NCBI RefSeq assembly: GCF_008639165.1
Contig: NZ_CP029197.1
Span: 744,001 to 808,000 of the forward strand
Direction: 5' to 3'
From: Streptomyces venezuelae ATCC 10712
GTDB taxonomy: Bacteria > Actinomycetota > Actinomycetes > Streptomycetales > Streptomycetaceae
Length of the DNA stretch: 64,000 nucleotides
The notes beneath the pieces are model-generated. The model saw nothing but the letters and a program-made list of their open reading frames with translations. It ran no database searches and was not told the DNA's origin. Below, one piece after another: positions 8,963 to 18,264 of this stretch. Positions within the stretch are counted from its first letter, which is position 1, and every line of letters starts with the position of its first letter. Both the position numbers and the translations under genes were made by a program.

Positions 8963-11900
8963 TCACGTCACCGGCACCGGCATCACCCGCTGCGGCCTGG
9001 TCTGGTTGCAGTCCCACAGGTAGAGCGTGTTTCCGCCCGGCGCGTCCAGGCACCGGCCGGAGGCCGGGTTGTAGACCGAGCCGTCCGCGCGGAAGAGCCA
9101 CTTCTGGTTGGCGCTGCCGTTGCAGGGCCAGATCTGGAGCGGGGTGCCGTTCCCCAGGGAGGTGTTGCCCGGGGCGTCGAAGCAGTGACCCTTGATCTGG
9201 AGGCTGCCGTCGGGCATGCCCTTCCACATCTGCGCCGGAGTTCCGTTGCAGGCGTACATCTGGACCGGCCGGCCCTGTTCGGCGACGCCGCCGCTCAGGT
9301 CGAGGCAGGAGCCGGACGCCTGGTCGGAGGCGATCGGACCGGTGGTACCCGCCGGGTCGACGGAGTAGTCGTGGACGACGACGTCGGCGATGGAGCCGTC
9401 GTAGTAGTTTCTGCCCCGGCTCTGGTACTTGTAGCGGCCCAGGACCAGCGAACCGGTCCCCACCTGCTTCGTGGTGTGGGAGCCGGAGGCGGCGAGCGCG
9501 TCGTTGACGTACAGGGCCATCTGGCCCGTGGTCGCGTTGTAGCTGATGGTCAGCTTGGTCCAGGCGCCGACCTTGACGCGCGCCGCGCTGCTGCGGACGT
9601 CGGTGGTGTCGTACGGCCAGCCGCCGTTGTCGGCGGTGGCCATGCCGAGGTGCCAGTTGACGAAGCCGTTGCCCATGGTGGCCGGCCACACCATGAAGCC
9701 ACTGGCCTCGTTGTTGTCCTGGCTGATGACGACACCGTCGGTGAGGGCGTTCGCCTTGGTCCACAAGGAGATCGAGAAGGACTTGGTCGGGTCGACCCTG
9801 AGGCCGTCGGACTCGATGACCCCGTCCGTACCGTTGAAGGTGGCGACCTTCGCCGGCGCGCCGTTGACGGTGTCGTCGGTGAAGCTGACCCCACCCTTGA
9901 CGATGCCGGAGAACTTGCCGTACGTGTCGGGGGTCTTGCCGTCCACCTGGGTGGCGAGACGCATCCGGTCGACCGGCGCGGTGGTGTCACCGAGCTCGGC
10001 CGGGGCCTCGAAGCCGGTCACGGCGCCGGCGGGGGCGCCCGCGGCGGCGGTGCCGCGCCAGAACGTCAGCGTCTCGCTGCCCGCGGCGACGGCCCACAGG
10101 TCGGCGCGGCCGTCCTTGGTGGCGTCGCCGACCGACCCCACCTTCGGGTAGGCGGCCGTGGTGATCCCGGTGAGGATCGGCGCGGGGGCCAGCGGGTCGG
10201 CCAGGCCGGACAGGTCGAGCCTGCCGTCGGGCCGGGTGCCGATCGGGTACGAGCGGATCGCGCCGTCCGACAGGCTGCGGGTCCACAGCGTGGGCTGCGC
10301 CTTGCCGCTGGCCGAGCCGGGGTTGATCAGCTCGAAGCCGCCCCAGTTGGCGGTGCCGGAGACCAGCACGGCGTCGGCGTCGAGGGTGTTGATGCTGTTG
10401 GAGCGGTAGAGCCACAGGTTGCCGCGCTCGACCGCGAGGACCGCGGTCTGGTCGAGGGCGAGGTCACCGTCGAAGTCGTTCAGCGTCGCCTTGGGCGCGC
10501 CGAGGGCGAGGATCTGGGTGGCCTCGGACCAGTCGGGGACCCAGGAGGCGGGCGGCCCGTCGAGCGGAGTGCCGTCGGGGGCGGCCCAGGTGGTGGGCTT
10601 GTCGACGGTGGCGTAGGTGTGGAAGGTGCCGTCGCCCTTGTTGGGGTAGAGGTAGAGGTTTCCCTTCAGCGCCGGGTTGGCCGTGGTGTGGGCGAAGACG
10701 TCGTCGACGCCCGTGGACCGCAGCGCGCCGCGGTGGCTGGTCTGGACGTCGTTCCAGTTGGTGCCCTGCGGGGCGAGGCCGAGCAGCGCGGCCTGGGCGA
10801 GGGTCGGATCGGTGTCCGCCGTCATGTGCAGCAAGTTGCCGGCGGCGTCCGGCTTGAGGATGTCGCCGCGGCCGTCCTGGTCGAGGTCACCGGGGACCGC
10901 CTGGCCGGTCTTCGGGTCCCAGGGGACGTAGAAGGTGTAGGGGAAGGGCTGGCTGTAGTTGCCCGCGACGTCCATGGCCTGGACGAAGAGGATGTTGGTG
11001 CCCCACAGCCGCGGGGTGTAGCTGAAGCTGCCGCCCGAGCCGCGGATGACGCCGGGGTCGCCGCACTTCCAGCCGGTGACCGGGGTGGGGTCGGTGCTCC
11101 AGCGGACGCAGGCGGGGCCGGAGGCGCGCAGTCCGGCGCCAGGCGCGGGGTCGGTGACGTCGACGGTGAAGGTTCCGGTGTCGTTGATCTTCAGCTTGGG
11201 CTTGACGTTGAGGGTGCCGCTGGCCGGGAAGTCGGTGGAGCGGACGGTGACGGCCGGGGGTGTCTTGTCGACCCGGAAGTAGCACCACGGGGTGCTGCCC
11301 GAGGACAGCCAGCCGTCGCTGACCTCGGCTCTCCAGCCGTACTGGTGGCCGTCGGTGAGCCGGTCGGCCGGGTAGTCGACCTCGCCGTAGCTGCCGGTGG
11401 GGCCGATGTCCTGGTAGATGCCCCACGTGGAGTCGTTGTCGTCCCAGACGTGGTACTTGGTGTACAGCTGGTTCCAGCCGGTCGGGGACCAGGTGTTGAC
11501 GCGCAGCTTGATGTACTGGTTGGCGCCGACCCAGCCGGGGTTGTCCCAGGGGTTGCCCCCGGGGGTCTGGCACTCACTGGTGTTGCCGCTGTCGGCGAAC
11601 GAGGGCGTGGGGACGGTGCGCGGGTACCAGATGGTCGGCGCGATGTCGTACTCGATGACGATGGACGGGTCGGCGCCGAGGTGGTGGCGGTAGAACTTCT
11701 CGTTCTCGTTGTCGGCGGCGAAGCCCACGGTCCAGTTGGGCCACTTGCCGTTGGCCGCGGACTGGAGGTACGAGGTGACGTCGTAGTAGATGTTGCCGTT
11801 GCCGGTGATCCAGGCGGTGCCGACCTTGGTGCAGCCCTCCATGATGGAGTTGACGCCGCAGGGCTGGTTGTTCCAGGTGGCGCCGCCGGGGATCGGCGGG

Positions 11901-13273
11901 GTGTGCCAGAGGCCGATCGGCTTGTTGGTGCCGGGGGCGGCGGAGCTGACGACCTGGGCGGTCAGGGTGGCCCGGGCGATCTGGGCGGTGCCGCGGGAGC
12001 CGTCGGCGTAGAGCACCGAGGGGATGCCGAGCTGGAAGTACGAGCGGTAGCGGCCATATCCGGTGCAGTCGGAGTAGCCGCAGTAGCCGACGCCGAGGCT
12101 GGAGAGCGTGTTGACGTTCGACGTCGTCTTGTGGTTCTCCTGCACCTGGGCGTTGACCTGGCGCTTGGCCTCGGCGCCGAAGGTCGGGTCGAGGTACCAG
12201 GGACCGGTGCCCTTACCGAAGGTCTTCGGGTCGGGAGTGAGGACGAGGGCGTCCGCGGTCGCGGTGACCTTCATGGTGGAGACGTTGGCGCCGTCTCCGG
12301 GCTGTTCGGCCGAGGACCGCAGGCCGGCCGCGGGCGCGGCCGCGGAGGCGCCCGTGGCGGCGGCGCGCGTCGCGGCGGGGGCCGTCGCGGGGGTCTTCCC
12401 GACCCAGCGCGAGGTGGGGGCGGCGTGGCTGGAGTCCCACTGGAACGGGGTGGGGGCGTGCAACCGGGCCTTGCCGTGCGCGTCCTTGAGGGCGATGTTG
12501 CCGGCCCGGTCGGCGGAGAGCGTCAGCCCGTTCGTGCGGACCGGGAAACGCAGCTCCTTGAGCCGGGGGTCGGCGGCGGCCTTCGCCGTCCGGACGACGA
12601 CGACCTCGCGCCAGCCGCCGTCGGCGAGGGCGGTGACCTGGAGGTCGACGTCGGGCAGGACCTCGGCGTACGTCGCCGTGGCCCCGCTCAGGGTGGGCTT
12701 GGGCAGCGCGAACGGGGCGGTGACGGCGAACTGCTTGCCATCGTCGGTGGTGACGGTGGCGAGCGGACCGGTGCCGCCGCCGGACAGGACGAGCCGGTTG
12801 CCGGTGGCCTTGGGGGCGACGGTGTCGCCGGGTCCGGCGGCGAGGGTGGCGTCCAGGGTCTGCCAGCGGCCGGACCGCTTGACGCGGACGGACTGGGCGT
12901 GGCTCTTGGTGGTCAGGCGGTGGCCGCCGGGGTTGGCGACCGTCTCCGAGGTCTCGGTCGTCAGGGCGTCGACGGTGACGGGCTCGCCGGTCGTCCGGGC
13001 CTTCCGCAGCGCGTCGTGGACTGCCGTGAGGGTCGCGGTGTCGGCGCCGTTCGGCGGCTGCGCCGTGGACCGGGGGCCACCGGGGTTCGTGGGGCTCGTC
13101 GTGGTCGGCGCACCGGGGGTGGATGCGGCCGGAGTCACGGCGGCGGCGAACGGTACGCCGCTCATGCCGAGGCCGAGCGCGGCGGCGACGGCCACCATTC
13201 CCCGGCCGACGGCGCCCTTGGTGCGGGCGCGGGACGACCGGGTGGTCCGGCGTCTCGCGGATATGTCTGACAT
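8963..13273 (-). CDS. Secreted multidomain protein: DNRLRE, FG-GAP/VCBS, LamG-like and ricin-B lectin domains
   Basis: A 1436-residue exported protein. The N-terminus has an Arg/Lys-rich stretch and a hydrophobic segment ending near PFAAAV, a Sec signal. Residues about 350-560 resemble the DNRLRE region that commonly sits beside RHS proteins (WYLDPTFGAEAKRQVNAQ, then YRSYFQLGIP). An Ig-like segment follows. About 830-1080 are FG-GAP/VCBS-like repeats with Asp-rich DQDGRGD and DFDGDLALD. A LamG jellyroll covers about 1130-1300 (FSISLWTKA, LYVNDALAA). The C-terminus is a ricin-type beta-trefoil (GSCLDLSGG, GRCLDAPGG, paired Cys and QxW-like motifs) for carbohydrate binding. It is probably a cell-surface or wall-associated adhesin acting with, or competing alongside, the RHS protein. 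It faces the toxin pair across a shared terminator. No catalytic residues were recognised. Confidence 0.85.
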   Translation of the reverse strand: MSDISARRRTTRSSRARTKGAVGRGMVAVAAALGLGMSGVPFAAAVTPAASTPGAPTTTSPTNPGGPRSTAQPPNGADTATLTAVHDALRKARTTGEPVTVDALTTETSETVANPGGHRLTTKSHAQSVRVKRSGRWQTLDATLAAGPGDTVAPKATGNRLVLSGGGTGPLATVTTDDGKQFAVTAPFALPKPTLSGATATYAEVLPDVDLQVTALADGGWREVVVVRTAKAAADPRLKELRFPVRTNGLTLSADRAGNIALKDAHGKARLHAPTPFQWDSSHAAPTSRWVGKTPATAPAATRAAATGASAAAPAAGLRSSAEQPGDGANVSTMKVTATADALVLTPDPKTFGKGTGPWYLDPTFGAEAKRQVNAQVQENHKTTSNVNTLSSLGVGYCGYSDCTGYGRYRSYFQLGIPSVLYADGSRGTAQIARATLTAQVVSSAAPGTNKPIGLWHTPPIPGGATWNNQPCGVNSIMEGCTKVGTAWITGNGNIYYDVTSYLQSAANGKWPNWTVGFAADNENEKFYRHHLGADPSIVIEYDIAPTIWYPRTVPTPSFADSGNTSECQTPGGNPWDNPGWVGANQYIKLRVNTWSPTGWNQLYTKYHVWDDNDSTWGIYQDIGPTGSYGEVDYPADRLTDGHQYGWRAEVSDGWLSSGSTPWCYFRVDKTPPAVTVRSTDFPASGTLNVKPKLKINDTGTFTVDVTDPAPGAGLRASGPACVRWSTDPTPVTGWKCGDPGVIRGSGGSFSYTPRLWGTNILFVQAMDVAGNYSQPFPYTFYVPWDPKTGQAVPGDLDQDGRGDILKPDAAGNLLHMTADTDPTLAQAALLGLAPQGTNWNDVQTSHRGALRSTGVDDVFAHTTANPALKGNLYLYPNKGDGTFHTYATVDKPTTWAAPDGTPLDGPPASWVPDWSEATQILALGAPKATLNDFDGDLALDQTAVLAVERGNLWLYRSNSINTLDADAVLVSGTANWGGFELINPGSASGKAQPTLWTRSLSDGAIRSYPIGTRPDGRLDLSGLADPLAPAPILTGITTAAYPKVGSVGDATKDGRADLWAVAAGSETLTFWRGTAAAGAPAGAVTGFEAPAELGDTTAPVDRMRLATQVDGKTPDTYGKFSGIVKGGVSFTDDTVNGAPAKVATFNGTDGVIESDGLRVDPTKSFSISLWTKANALTDGVVISQDNNEASGFMVWPATMGNGFVNWHLGMATADNGGWPYDTTDVRSSAARVKVGAWTKLTISYNATTGQMALYVNDALAASGSHTTKQVGTGSLVLGRYKYQSRGRNYYDGSIADVVVHDYSVDPAGTTGPIASDQASGSCLDLSGGVAEQGRPVQMYACNGTPAQMWKGMPDGSLQIKGHCFDAPGNTSLGNGTPLQIWPCNGSANQKWLFRADGSVYNPASGRCLDAPGGNTLYLWDCNQTRPQRVMPVPVT

Positions 13274-13596
13274 GCGGTTCGAGTGTCCCCTCGCACGGGC
13301 CCGCCGGTCCTTCGGCGGGCATACGGTCGGGAACGATGCAGGGTCCGTGAAGTGGGGTCAAGGCGGCTATACCGGTGTGTGTGGCTTGTCCAGATTGATC
13401 ATCAGATCGTGGCGCCTCGGGGGACTTTCCAGACCCGCGCGGGAAGATGCCACTGGCGCCCCATGCCAGACAACCGGGCCGAGGCCACCACGCCCATCCC
13501 TGTCAGGCCGCCTCGACCACTGGCTCAAACCCCTTCCAGGCGATTCCGCGCGACAAGGTGACGGATGAGATCGGTGACGCAGGGCAGGAAGGCACC
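13274..13596. promoter_or_regulatory. Divergent intergenic region between the LamG protein and the BrkB-like gene
   Basis: 323 bp without a gene, flanked by divergent starts, so it must hold promoters for both. On the minus strand TGGACA (13392-13387) and TATAGC (13371-13366) are separated by 15 bp, a short and weak match to a sigma-70 type promoter for the LamG gene. No clear promoter was seen for the plus strand. AGGAAGG (13586-13592) is the ribosome site of the BrkB-like gene. Confidence 0.35.
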
Positions 13597-14568
13597 GTGA
13601 CACCGAACACTCGCCACCCGCGTCAAGGAGCTCCCGGGCATCGTGGCGTCGAACTGCTGGGCCGGGCACGCTCCGACCTCCGGCTCACCGCCGTACGCCT
13701 GTGGGACGACAACATCGCGGACTGCGCGGCGGCGCTCACCTACTACGCGGTGCTGGCGCTCGTACCCGCCCTGCTCGTCTCGGTCTCCCTGGTGGGACTG
13801 GCCGGAGCCGACGCCCGCGAACATCTGATCCGCGACCTCACCTCCTATCTCCCGCCCCAATCGGCGCAGGTGCTTCGAGAGGCCCTGGAGGGCCTCACCT
13901 CGGCGCCCTCCTCCCTGTGGGCACTCCTCGTCAGCGGGGTCCTGAGCGCCCTGTGGTCGGCCTCCAGCTATCTGGCGGTCTTCCGTCGCGCCCTGCACAC
14001 GATGCACCGGCTGCCCGACACGCGGCCGCCGCTGCGCGCGGCGCACGTCCTCGTCCTCACCGCCGGCGCGCTGCTGGCCCTGCTGGTCGCGGGCGCCGCG
14101 AGCCTCGTCGCGAGCGGCCCCGTGGCCCGTCAGCTCGCCGCGGGCGCCGGCCACTCCGGTACGGCCGCCATGGCCGTCCTGCGGTGGCCCGTGCTCCTGG
14201 TGATCGTCACGGCACTCATCCTCCTCCTCTACCGCACGGGACCCGTCCAAGCCCGTGGCGCACGCCGGGGATTCCCGGGCGGGGCCCTGGCGGCCTTGCT
14301 GTGGCTCGGCGCCTCGGCGCTTTTCACCGTCTACACGCAGTTCGGCACCTACAGCCGCCTCTACGGGTCACTGGCGGGCGTCGTCGTCTTCCTCGTATGG
14401 CTGTGGTTCAGCAACCTGGCCCTGCTCACCGGCGCCCAGTTCAACGCGGTGCGCGCACGGACCGAAGAACGGACCGAAGAACGGACCGGAGGACGGACTG
14501 TGGAAAGGACTGTGGAACGGGCCCGGGAGGCGCCGGCGGACGTTGAGGCCCCGTCCCCCCACAGATAG
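13597..14568 (+). CDS. YihY/BrkB family inner-membrane protein
   Basis: GTG 13597 has AGGAAGG just upstream and is preferred to the open frame that continues back to 13447. The 323-residue product has the family hallmark DNIADCAAALTYYAVLALVP near residue 30, which leads into the first of about six membrane helices, and a later PGGALAALLWLGASALF region. The C-terminal tail is cytoplasmic and holds four short repeats of the type ERTEERTGGRTVERT, which look like a small tandem expansion of a 12-bp unit. Members were once called RNase BN in error; the real role of the family is unknown, with links to membrane transport or virulence in other bacteria. Confidence 0.85.
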   Translation: MTPNTRHPRQGAPGHRGVELLGRARSDLRLTAVRLWDDNIADCAAALTYYAVLALVPALLVSVSLVGLAGADAREHLIRDLTSYLPPQSAQVLREALEGLTSAPSSLWALLVSGVLSALWSASSYLAVFRRALHTMHRLPDTRPPLRAAHVLVLTAGALLALLVAGAASLVASGPVARQLAAGAGHSGTAAMAVLRWPVLLVIVTALILLLYRTGPVQARGARRGFPGGALAALLWLGASALFTVYTQFGTYSRLYGSLAGVVVFLVWLWFSNLALLTGAQFNAVRARTEERTEERTGGRTVERTVERAREAPADVEAPSPHR

Positions 14569-14689
14569 CGGCGGACGGGAAGCACGGGGGGCGAAAGACG
14601 CAGGCGCCGCTTCTCCGACGGACCGGACCGGATATGCCGGGCCCGCACCGCGCTGCGCAGCGTACGCCGATTGTCGAGACCGGCCGCGA

Positions 14690-15628
14690 TCACGGGGCGA
14701 CCTCGCCGCCCTCGCCTTCCTCGTGGTCCCGCCCCGCCGTCTGGTCGTCGACGGGGATGCCCAGTCGGGCGGCCGCGGTGGTGAGGGCCGCCCCCAAAGG
14801 CAGCGCCACCCGCGTGACGGCGTGCCGGTCGCCCCGGGTCGGGTCCCGGTTGACGATCAGCACCGGCTTCCCGGCCTGGGCCGCCTGGCGGACGAACCGG
14901 AGCCCGCTCATCACGGTCAGGGAGGATCCCAGAACCAGCAGCGAATCGGCCTGATCCACCAGCTCCCGGCAGTGCTCGACCCGCTGTGGCGGAACGGCTT
15001 CGCCGAAGAAGACCACATCCGGCTTGAGGACGCCTCCGCAGACGATGCAGGGCAGCACGCGGAAGTCCCCGACCTGTTCGTCGGTGAGGTCGGCGTCACC
15101 GTCCGGGTTGAGGCCGGCCGCCGTGGGCGCGAAGCCCGCGTTGGCCTCCTCCAACCGCCGGGCGAGCTCGCGGCGGGGGCTGAAGGCGCCGCAGGAGAGG
15201 CAGACGACCCTCTCCAGGCTTCCGTGCAGCTCCACCACGCCCTCGCTACCGGCCGACTGGTGCAGACCGTCGACGTTCTGGGTGATCACTCCTGTGAGCA
15301 GGCCGTGTCGTCCGAAGGCGGCCACGGCCCGGTGCCCGGTGTTGGGCCGGGCGCGGCCGAAGGTACGCCAGCCGAGATGGCTACGCGCCCAGTACCGGCG
15401 CCGTGCCCGGGCGTCGGCGGTGAACTCCTGGTAGGTCATCGGGGTGTGCCGGCTCAGGCTTCCGCCCGCGCCCCGGTAGTCGGGGATGCCCGACTCCGTG
15501 GAGATGCCCGCCCCGGTGAGCACCAGCACGCCACCCGCGCGTAGAGCGTCGGTGACCGGCGCCAGACTGGTGGTGCCCGGCGGCAGGTCCTCGGTGGGGG
15601 TCCAGCTCAGGGTGGGGCGCATACGCAT
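14690..15628 (-). CDS. SIR2-family NAD-dependent protein deacylase
   Basis: A 312-residue cytoplasmic sirtuin. It uses NAD to remove acyl groups from protein lysines, giving nicotinamide and O-acyl-ADP-ribose. Visible parts are the NAD-binding GAGISTESGIPDYRG near residues 39-53, TQNVDGLH near 116-123, the catalytic His in VVELHG near 135, a structural zinc site made of CLSC (143/146) and CIVC, and the GSSLTV strand. ATG 15628 begins MRMRPTLSW; a start at 15658 is possible but adds only ten residues. The overall pattern is closest to the SIRT4-like branch common in actinomycetes. It lies in the same direction as the SplB-like gene, 85 bp away. Confidence 0.9.
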   Translation of the reverse strand: MRMRPTLSWTPTEDLPPGTTSLAPVTDALRAGGVLVLTGAGISTESGIPDYRGAGGSLSRHTPMTYQEFTADARARRRYWARSHLGWRTFGRARPNTGHRAVAAFGRHGLLTGVITQNVDGLHQSAGSEGVVELHGSLERVVCLSCGAFSPRRELARRLEEANAGFAPTAAGLNPDGDADLTDEQVGDFRVLPCIVCGGVLKPDVVFFGEAVPPQRVEHCRELVDQADSLLVLGSSLTVMSGLRFVRQAAQAGKPVLIVNRDPTRGDRHAVTRVALPLGAALTTAAARLGIPVDDQTAGRDHEEGEGGEVAP

Positions 15629-15713
15629 GACGCCAGGGTACGGAGTCGGCCCCACCACTCGCCTGCACCACGGCGCCGCGATCGTCCGCCGCTCTTCGAG
15701 GCGGAGCCGAGGG

Positions 15714-16904
15714 TCAGAAGGCGTAACGCACCCGCAGCCACGGGGCCTGCTCCTCGATCAAGCGGGACAGCGTGTCGACGGCCTGCGCCTTGGTGGCATT
15801 GCGGTAGCGCACGTTCCAGCTGCCGTTCTCGGAGCGCTTCGGCTGCTGGATGTCCTGGCGCCACAGAACGTCCTCCGCGCGCGGGTGCCAGCCGAGGTTG
15901 ACCTGGTGCAGGTCCTCGTTGTGGGTCAACAGGATGATCTCCGCCGCCGCCTGGTCCTTCACACGCTGCGGGAGTACGTCGTCCATGGCGCGGAGCAGGT
16001 CGGCCCAGGACTGTTCCCACCCGGGGCGGATGACCACAGGCGAGAGGTTGAAGTGCACCTCGTACCCCGCGTCGAGGAAATCCGCAGCGGCCGCGAGACG
16101 GTCGGGGACCGGACTGGTCCGGATGTCGAGGAGCCGGGAGTCCTCGGGCGGCATGACGGAGAACCGGATGCGGGTACGGCCCTGCGGATCGAGCCGCAGG
16201 AGGTCGGGGTTGACGAACTTGGTGGCGAACGACGCCTTGGCCGTGGGCCACCGTCGGAACGCGCGGATCAGGTCGGCGGTGTTGTCACTGATGAGGTCGT
16301 CGACCGAGCAGTCGCCGTTCTCTCCGATGTCGTACACCCAGGCGTGGGAGTCGCATTGGTTGGGTTCCTCCTTGCGGCCCACCCCCGCGATGTGGCGGCC
16401 CAGGCTGCCCAGGACTCGCTCGACGTTGGTGAACACCGTGATCGGGTTCGCGAACCCCTTGCGCCTGGGGACGTAGCAGTACGCGCACGCCATGGCGCAA
16501 CCGTTGGAGAGGCCTGGAGCGATCCAGTCGGCGGAGCGACCGTTGGGCCGGATGCCGAAGGACTTCCGTTCACCCAGGACGAGGGTCTCGCGCTTGACTC
16601 TCACCCACCGCTCCACGTTTCCTTCGTTTCCGTGCAGGTGCGGAATGCGCCAGTGCGAGTCCGTCTCGATGAGCCGGGCCTCGGGAAAGCGGGCGATGAT
16701 CTGCCGTCCTCGCAGCGAGTCCGCGGCGGCAGGCTCGGCGTAGATCTCCGTCACATCGAGCAGTCTGCGCGCCCGGGGCTCGTCGTGGAACCGCCGACCG
16801 TCCGCGGCATCGCTCGGCGACGCGGCGGCAGCCAGGTCGCCCATGCTGAACAGGCCGTCGGATTCGTCCCCCTGCTCCCCCATGTCTCCGGAACCCTGTC
16901 GCAT
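15714..16904 (-). CDS. Spore-photoproduct-lyase-like radical SAM protein
   Basis: A 396-residue protein with the radical SAM cluster motif CAMACAYC (Cys-x3-Cys-x2-Cys) near residue 140. SplB repairs the spore photoproduct (a thymine dimer) with a 5'-deoxyadenosyl radical. Streptomyces carry a distinct SplB-related branch, and this length, the RIRFSVMPPEDSRLLDIRTSPV segment split over residues about 270-292, and the C-terminal WNVRYRN fit it. Whether the streptomycete branch repairs DNA lesions is not settled. ATG 16904 is chosen because GGAG lies five bases upstream; GTG 16910 and ATG 16883 are alternatives. Confidence 0.85.
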   Translation of the reverse strand: MRQGSGDMGEQGDESDGLFSMGDLAAAASPSDAADGRRFHDEPRARRLLDVTEIYAEPAAADSLRGRQIIARFPEARLIETDSHWRIPHLHGNEGNVERWVRVKRETLVLGERKSFGIRPNGRSADWIAPGLSNGCAMACAYCYVPRRKGFANPITVFTNVERVLGSLGRHIAGVGRKEEPNQCDSHAWVYDIGENGDCSVDDLISDNTADLIRAFRRWPTAKASFATKFVNPDLLRLDPQGRTRIRFSVMPPEDSRLLDIRTSPVPDRLAAAADFLDAGYEVHFNLSPVVIRPGWEQSWADLLRAMDDVLPQRVKDQAAAEIILLTHNEDLHQVNLGWHPRAEDVLWRQDIQQPKRSENGSWNVRYRNATKAQAVDTLSRLIEEQAPWLRVRYAF

Positions 16905-17071
16905 CCGCACTCCACTGTCACGCCCGACGCCGATGTCCGCGCCGGCCGACCGGACCGAGCCGACTTGTGTACGCGCGGAACCAGCCTACGGAGGGGCACC
17001 GACAATCCGGTGACTTCGGCGCGACGGTCGTCCGGCTTTCGGAGGTGCGCAGAATTGCGCGGGTGCGCGCG

Positions 17072-17431
17072 TCAGTCCACCGGTTCGTCGACGTCGGGAT
17101 TCTCGTGCTGCGCATCGTGGGCGTCGCCCCGACGTCCGGTTCCCGCCACGTCGGTCTCCGGCGCCGCGGAGTCCGGCCAGTCCGGTACGGGTATGGCCAG
17201 AGGGTCCTCTCCCTGCTCCGCCTGCTGGTTCTGCGGGTCGCGAGGGAGCGGCTCGTCCGCCCCTTCCGGCGCGTCGGGCTCGTAGCGCGTGTGTGTCTCG
17301 TGGTCGGCGTCCGCCTCGTGATCGGCGTCCGTCTCGTGGCCGGCGTGCGTCCCGTGATCGGCGTCCGTCTCGTGGCGCCCTTCCGTCTCATCGCGCCGGT
17401 CCGCCCGATCGGGCTCCTGCTGGGTGGTCAT
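17072..17431 (-). CDS. Small acidic, His-rich, low-complexity hydrophilic protein
   Basis: 119 residues with almost no hydrophobic patch. Residues about 15-50 are imperfect repeats of the type HETDADHE, rich in Asp, His, Glu and Thr; the rest is Pro/Asp/Gln rich. This composition suggests an intrinsically disordered, possibly metal-binding or desiccation-related protein, but no family was recognised. ATG 17431 follows AGGAAGGTGAG at a good distance; GTG 17440 lies too close to that site. It is the last gene before a run of small stress-type genes on the same strand and is separated from them by a terminator-like hairpin, so it may have its own promoter. Confidence 0.6.
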   Translation of the reverse strand: MTTQQEPDRADRRDETEGRHETDADHGTHAGHETDADHEADADHETHTRYEPDAPEGADEPLPRDPQNQQAEQGEDPLAIPVPDWPDSAAPETDVAGTGRRGDAHDAQHENPDVDEPVD

Positions 17432-17504
17432 AGGGCTCACCTTCCTCTGGGGGGCGGTTCCTGCCGGCGGAGCCGTTGGGGGCGGGGCTGCCGCGGGGAC
17501 GGGC

Positions 17505-17538
17505 GGGCGCCACCGCCGTCGGGCGGACGGCGGCGCCC
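17505..17538 (-). terminator. Terminator-like hairpin after the DUF4235 gene
   Basis: GGGCGCC (17505-17511) and GGCGCCC (17532-17538) pair, and the inner ACCGCCGT and ACGGCG segments extend the stem with one bulge. It lies directly after the DUF4235 stop on the minus strand. There is no T tract, as is usual for Streptomyces terminators. Confidence 0.5.
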
Positions 17539-17543
17539 GGGCA

Positions 17544-17810
17544 TCAGCTGGGCCAGGTTCCCGTCAGGCGCCGAACCGAGGTGGCCCCGGCGCGGTCGAC
17601 GGCGGCTTTCACGACGGCGAAGACCGCTCCTTGCAGTGCTGCCGCGAGGAGGATCTCCCGCCAGGTACGTTCCTCGTCCATCGCGTCCGGGGCGTCGTCG
17701 TCGTGCCCGGCCCACTTCCACACCTGGTTGAAGGCGGCGCGCGCCGCGATGCCGCCGGCGAATCCGAACGCCAGGCCGAGCGGACGGTAGGCGAGCTTGG
17801 CGGTCTTCAT
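17544..17810 (-). CDS. DUF4235 small membrane protein
   Basis: An 88-residue protein matching DUF4235. A first hydrophobic stretch (YRPLGLAFGFAGGIAARAAF) is followed by the family signature FNQVWKWAG, a charged loop DDDAPDAMDEERTW, and a second amphipathic or membrane helix (REILLAAALQGAVFAVVKAA). The ATG overlaps the stop of the upstream DUF3618-like gene by four bases (ATGA), so the two are co-translated. The family is common in actinobacteria beside DUF3618 and CsbD-type genes and is thought to be part of a general stress regulon; its function is unknown. Confidence 0.85.
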   Translation of the reverse strand: MKTAKLAYRPLGLAFGFAGGIAARAAFNQVWKWAGHDDDAPDAMDEERTWREILLAAALQGAVFAVVKAAVDRAGATSVRRLTGTWPS

Positions 17811-18142
17811 CGGTGCCTCCGGCTCCGGCGCACGAGCAGGAGAACGCCGAGCGCGGCGACACCTACGAGCAGCGGGGTCCGGTAGGCCCGGGCCGCGGAC
17901 GCCCCCTGGCCGACCTTGTCCGCGACGAGGTCCGGTGTCCGCTCGGCGGCGAGCTGTCCGGCACGCGCAGCCGTGCTCCGCAGCTGCGCGGCTGCCTGAG
18001 CAGCCTTGTCCACGGCCGTGTCGGGGGCCTTGGCGGCCAGGGCTTCCACGGTCTGTCCGAGCTTCTCGCCGGCGTGCGCGACCGCCTTGCGCAATTCCTC
18101 GGGTCCGGGCGCGGATGTGTCGCTTCGGGGGTACTGACTCAT
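17807..18142 (-). CDS. DUF3618-like membrane-anchored helical protein
   Basis: 111 residues starting at ATG 18142 behind AAGGAGAAGG. A soluble amphipathic helix region (PEELRKAVAHAGEKLGQTV, then several Ala-rich heptads) precedes a single C-terminal membrane helix (TPLLVGVAALGVLLLV) and a basic tail RRSRRHR. This layout and the ELRxxVxxxxxxLGxTVEAL pattern are those of DUF3618 proteins, which accompany DUF4235 in stress loci. Its stop overlaps the DUF4235 start (ATGA). Function unknown; a role at the membrane under osmotic or envelope stress is inferred from context only. Confidence 0.75.
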   Translation of the reverse strand: MSQYPRSDTSAPGPEELRKAVAHAGEKLGQTVEALAAKAPDTAVDKAAQAAAQLRSTAARAGQLAAERTPDLVADKVGQGASAARAYRTPLLVGVAALGVLLLVRRSRRHR

Positions 18143-18264
18143 CGGTGTGCCTTCTCCTTGATCTCGCACGTGTCGGCCTTGACGGCCTGGGTCCCGGCGG
18201 GTGCCGCCGTTTGGCGCCTACCCCGTCATCGGCAGACCACCTGTCTCCCATCCGGATCGCCGGT

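Noticed and set aside
9185..13270. 1361-codon open frame opposite the LamG protein
   Set aside because: Same kind of shadow; the minus-strand frame has a signal peptide and recognisable domains.
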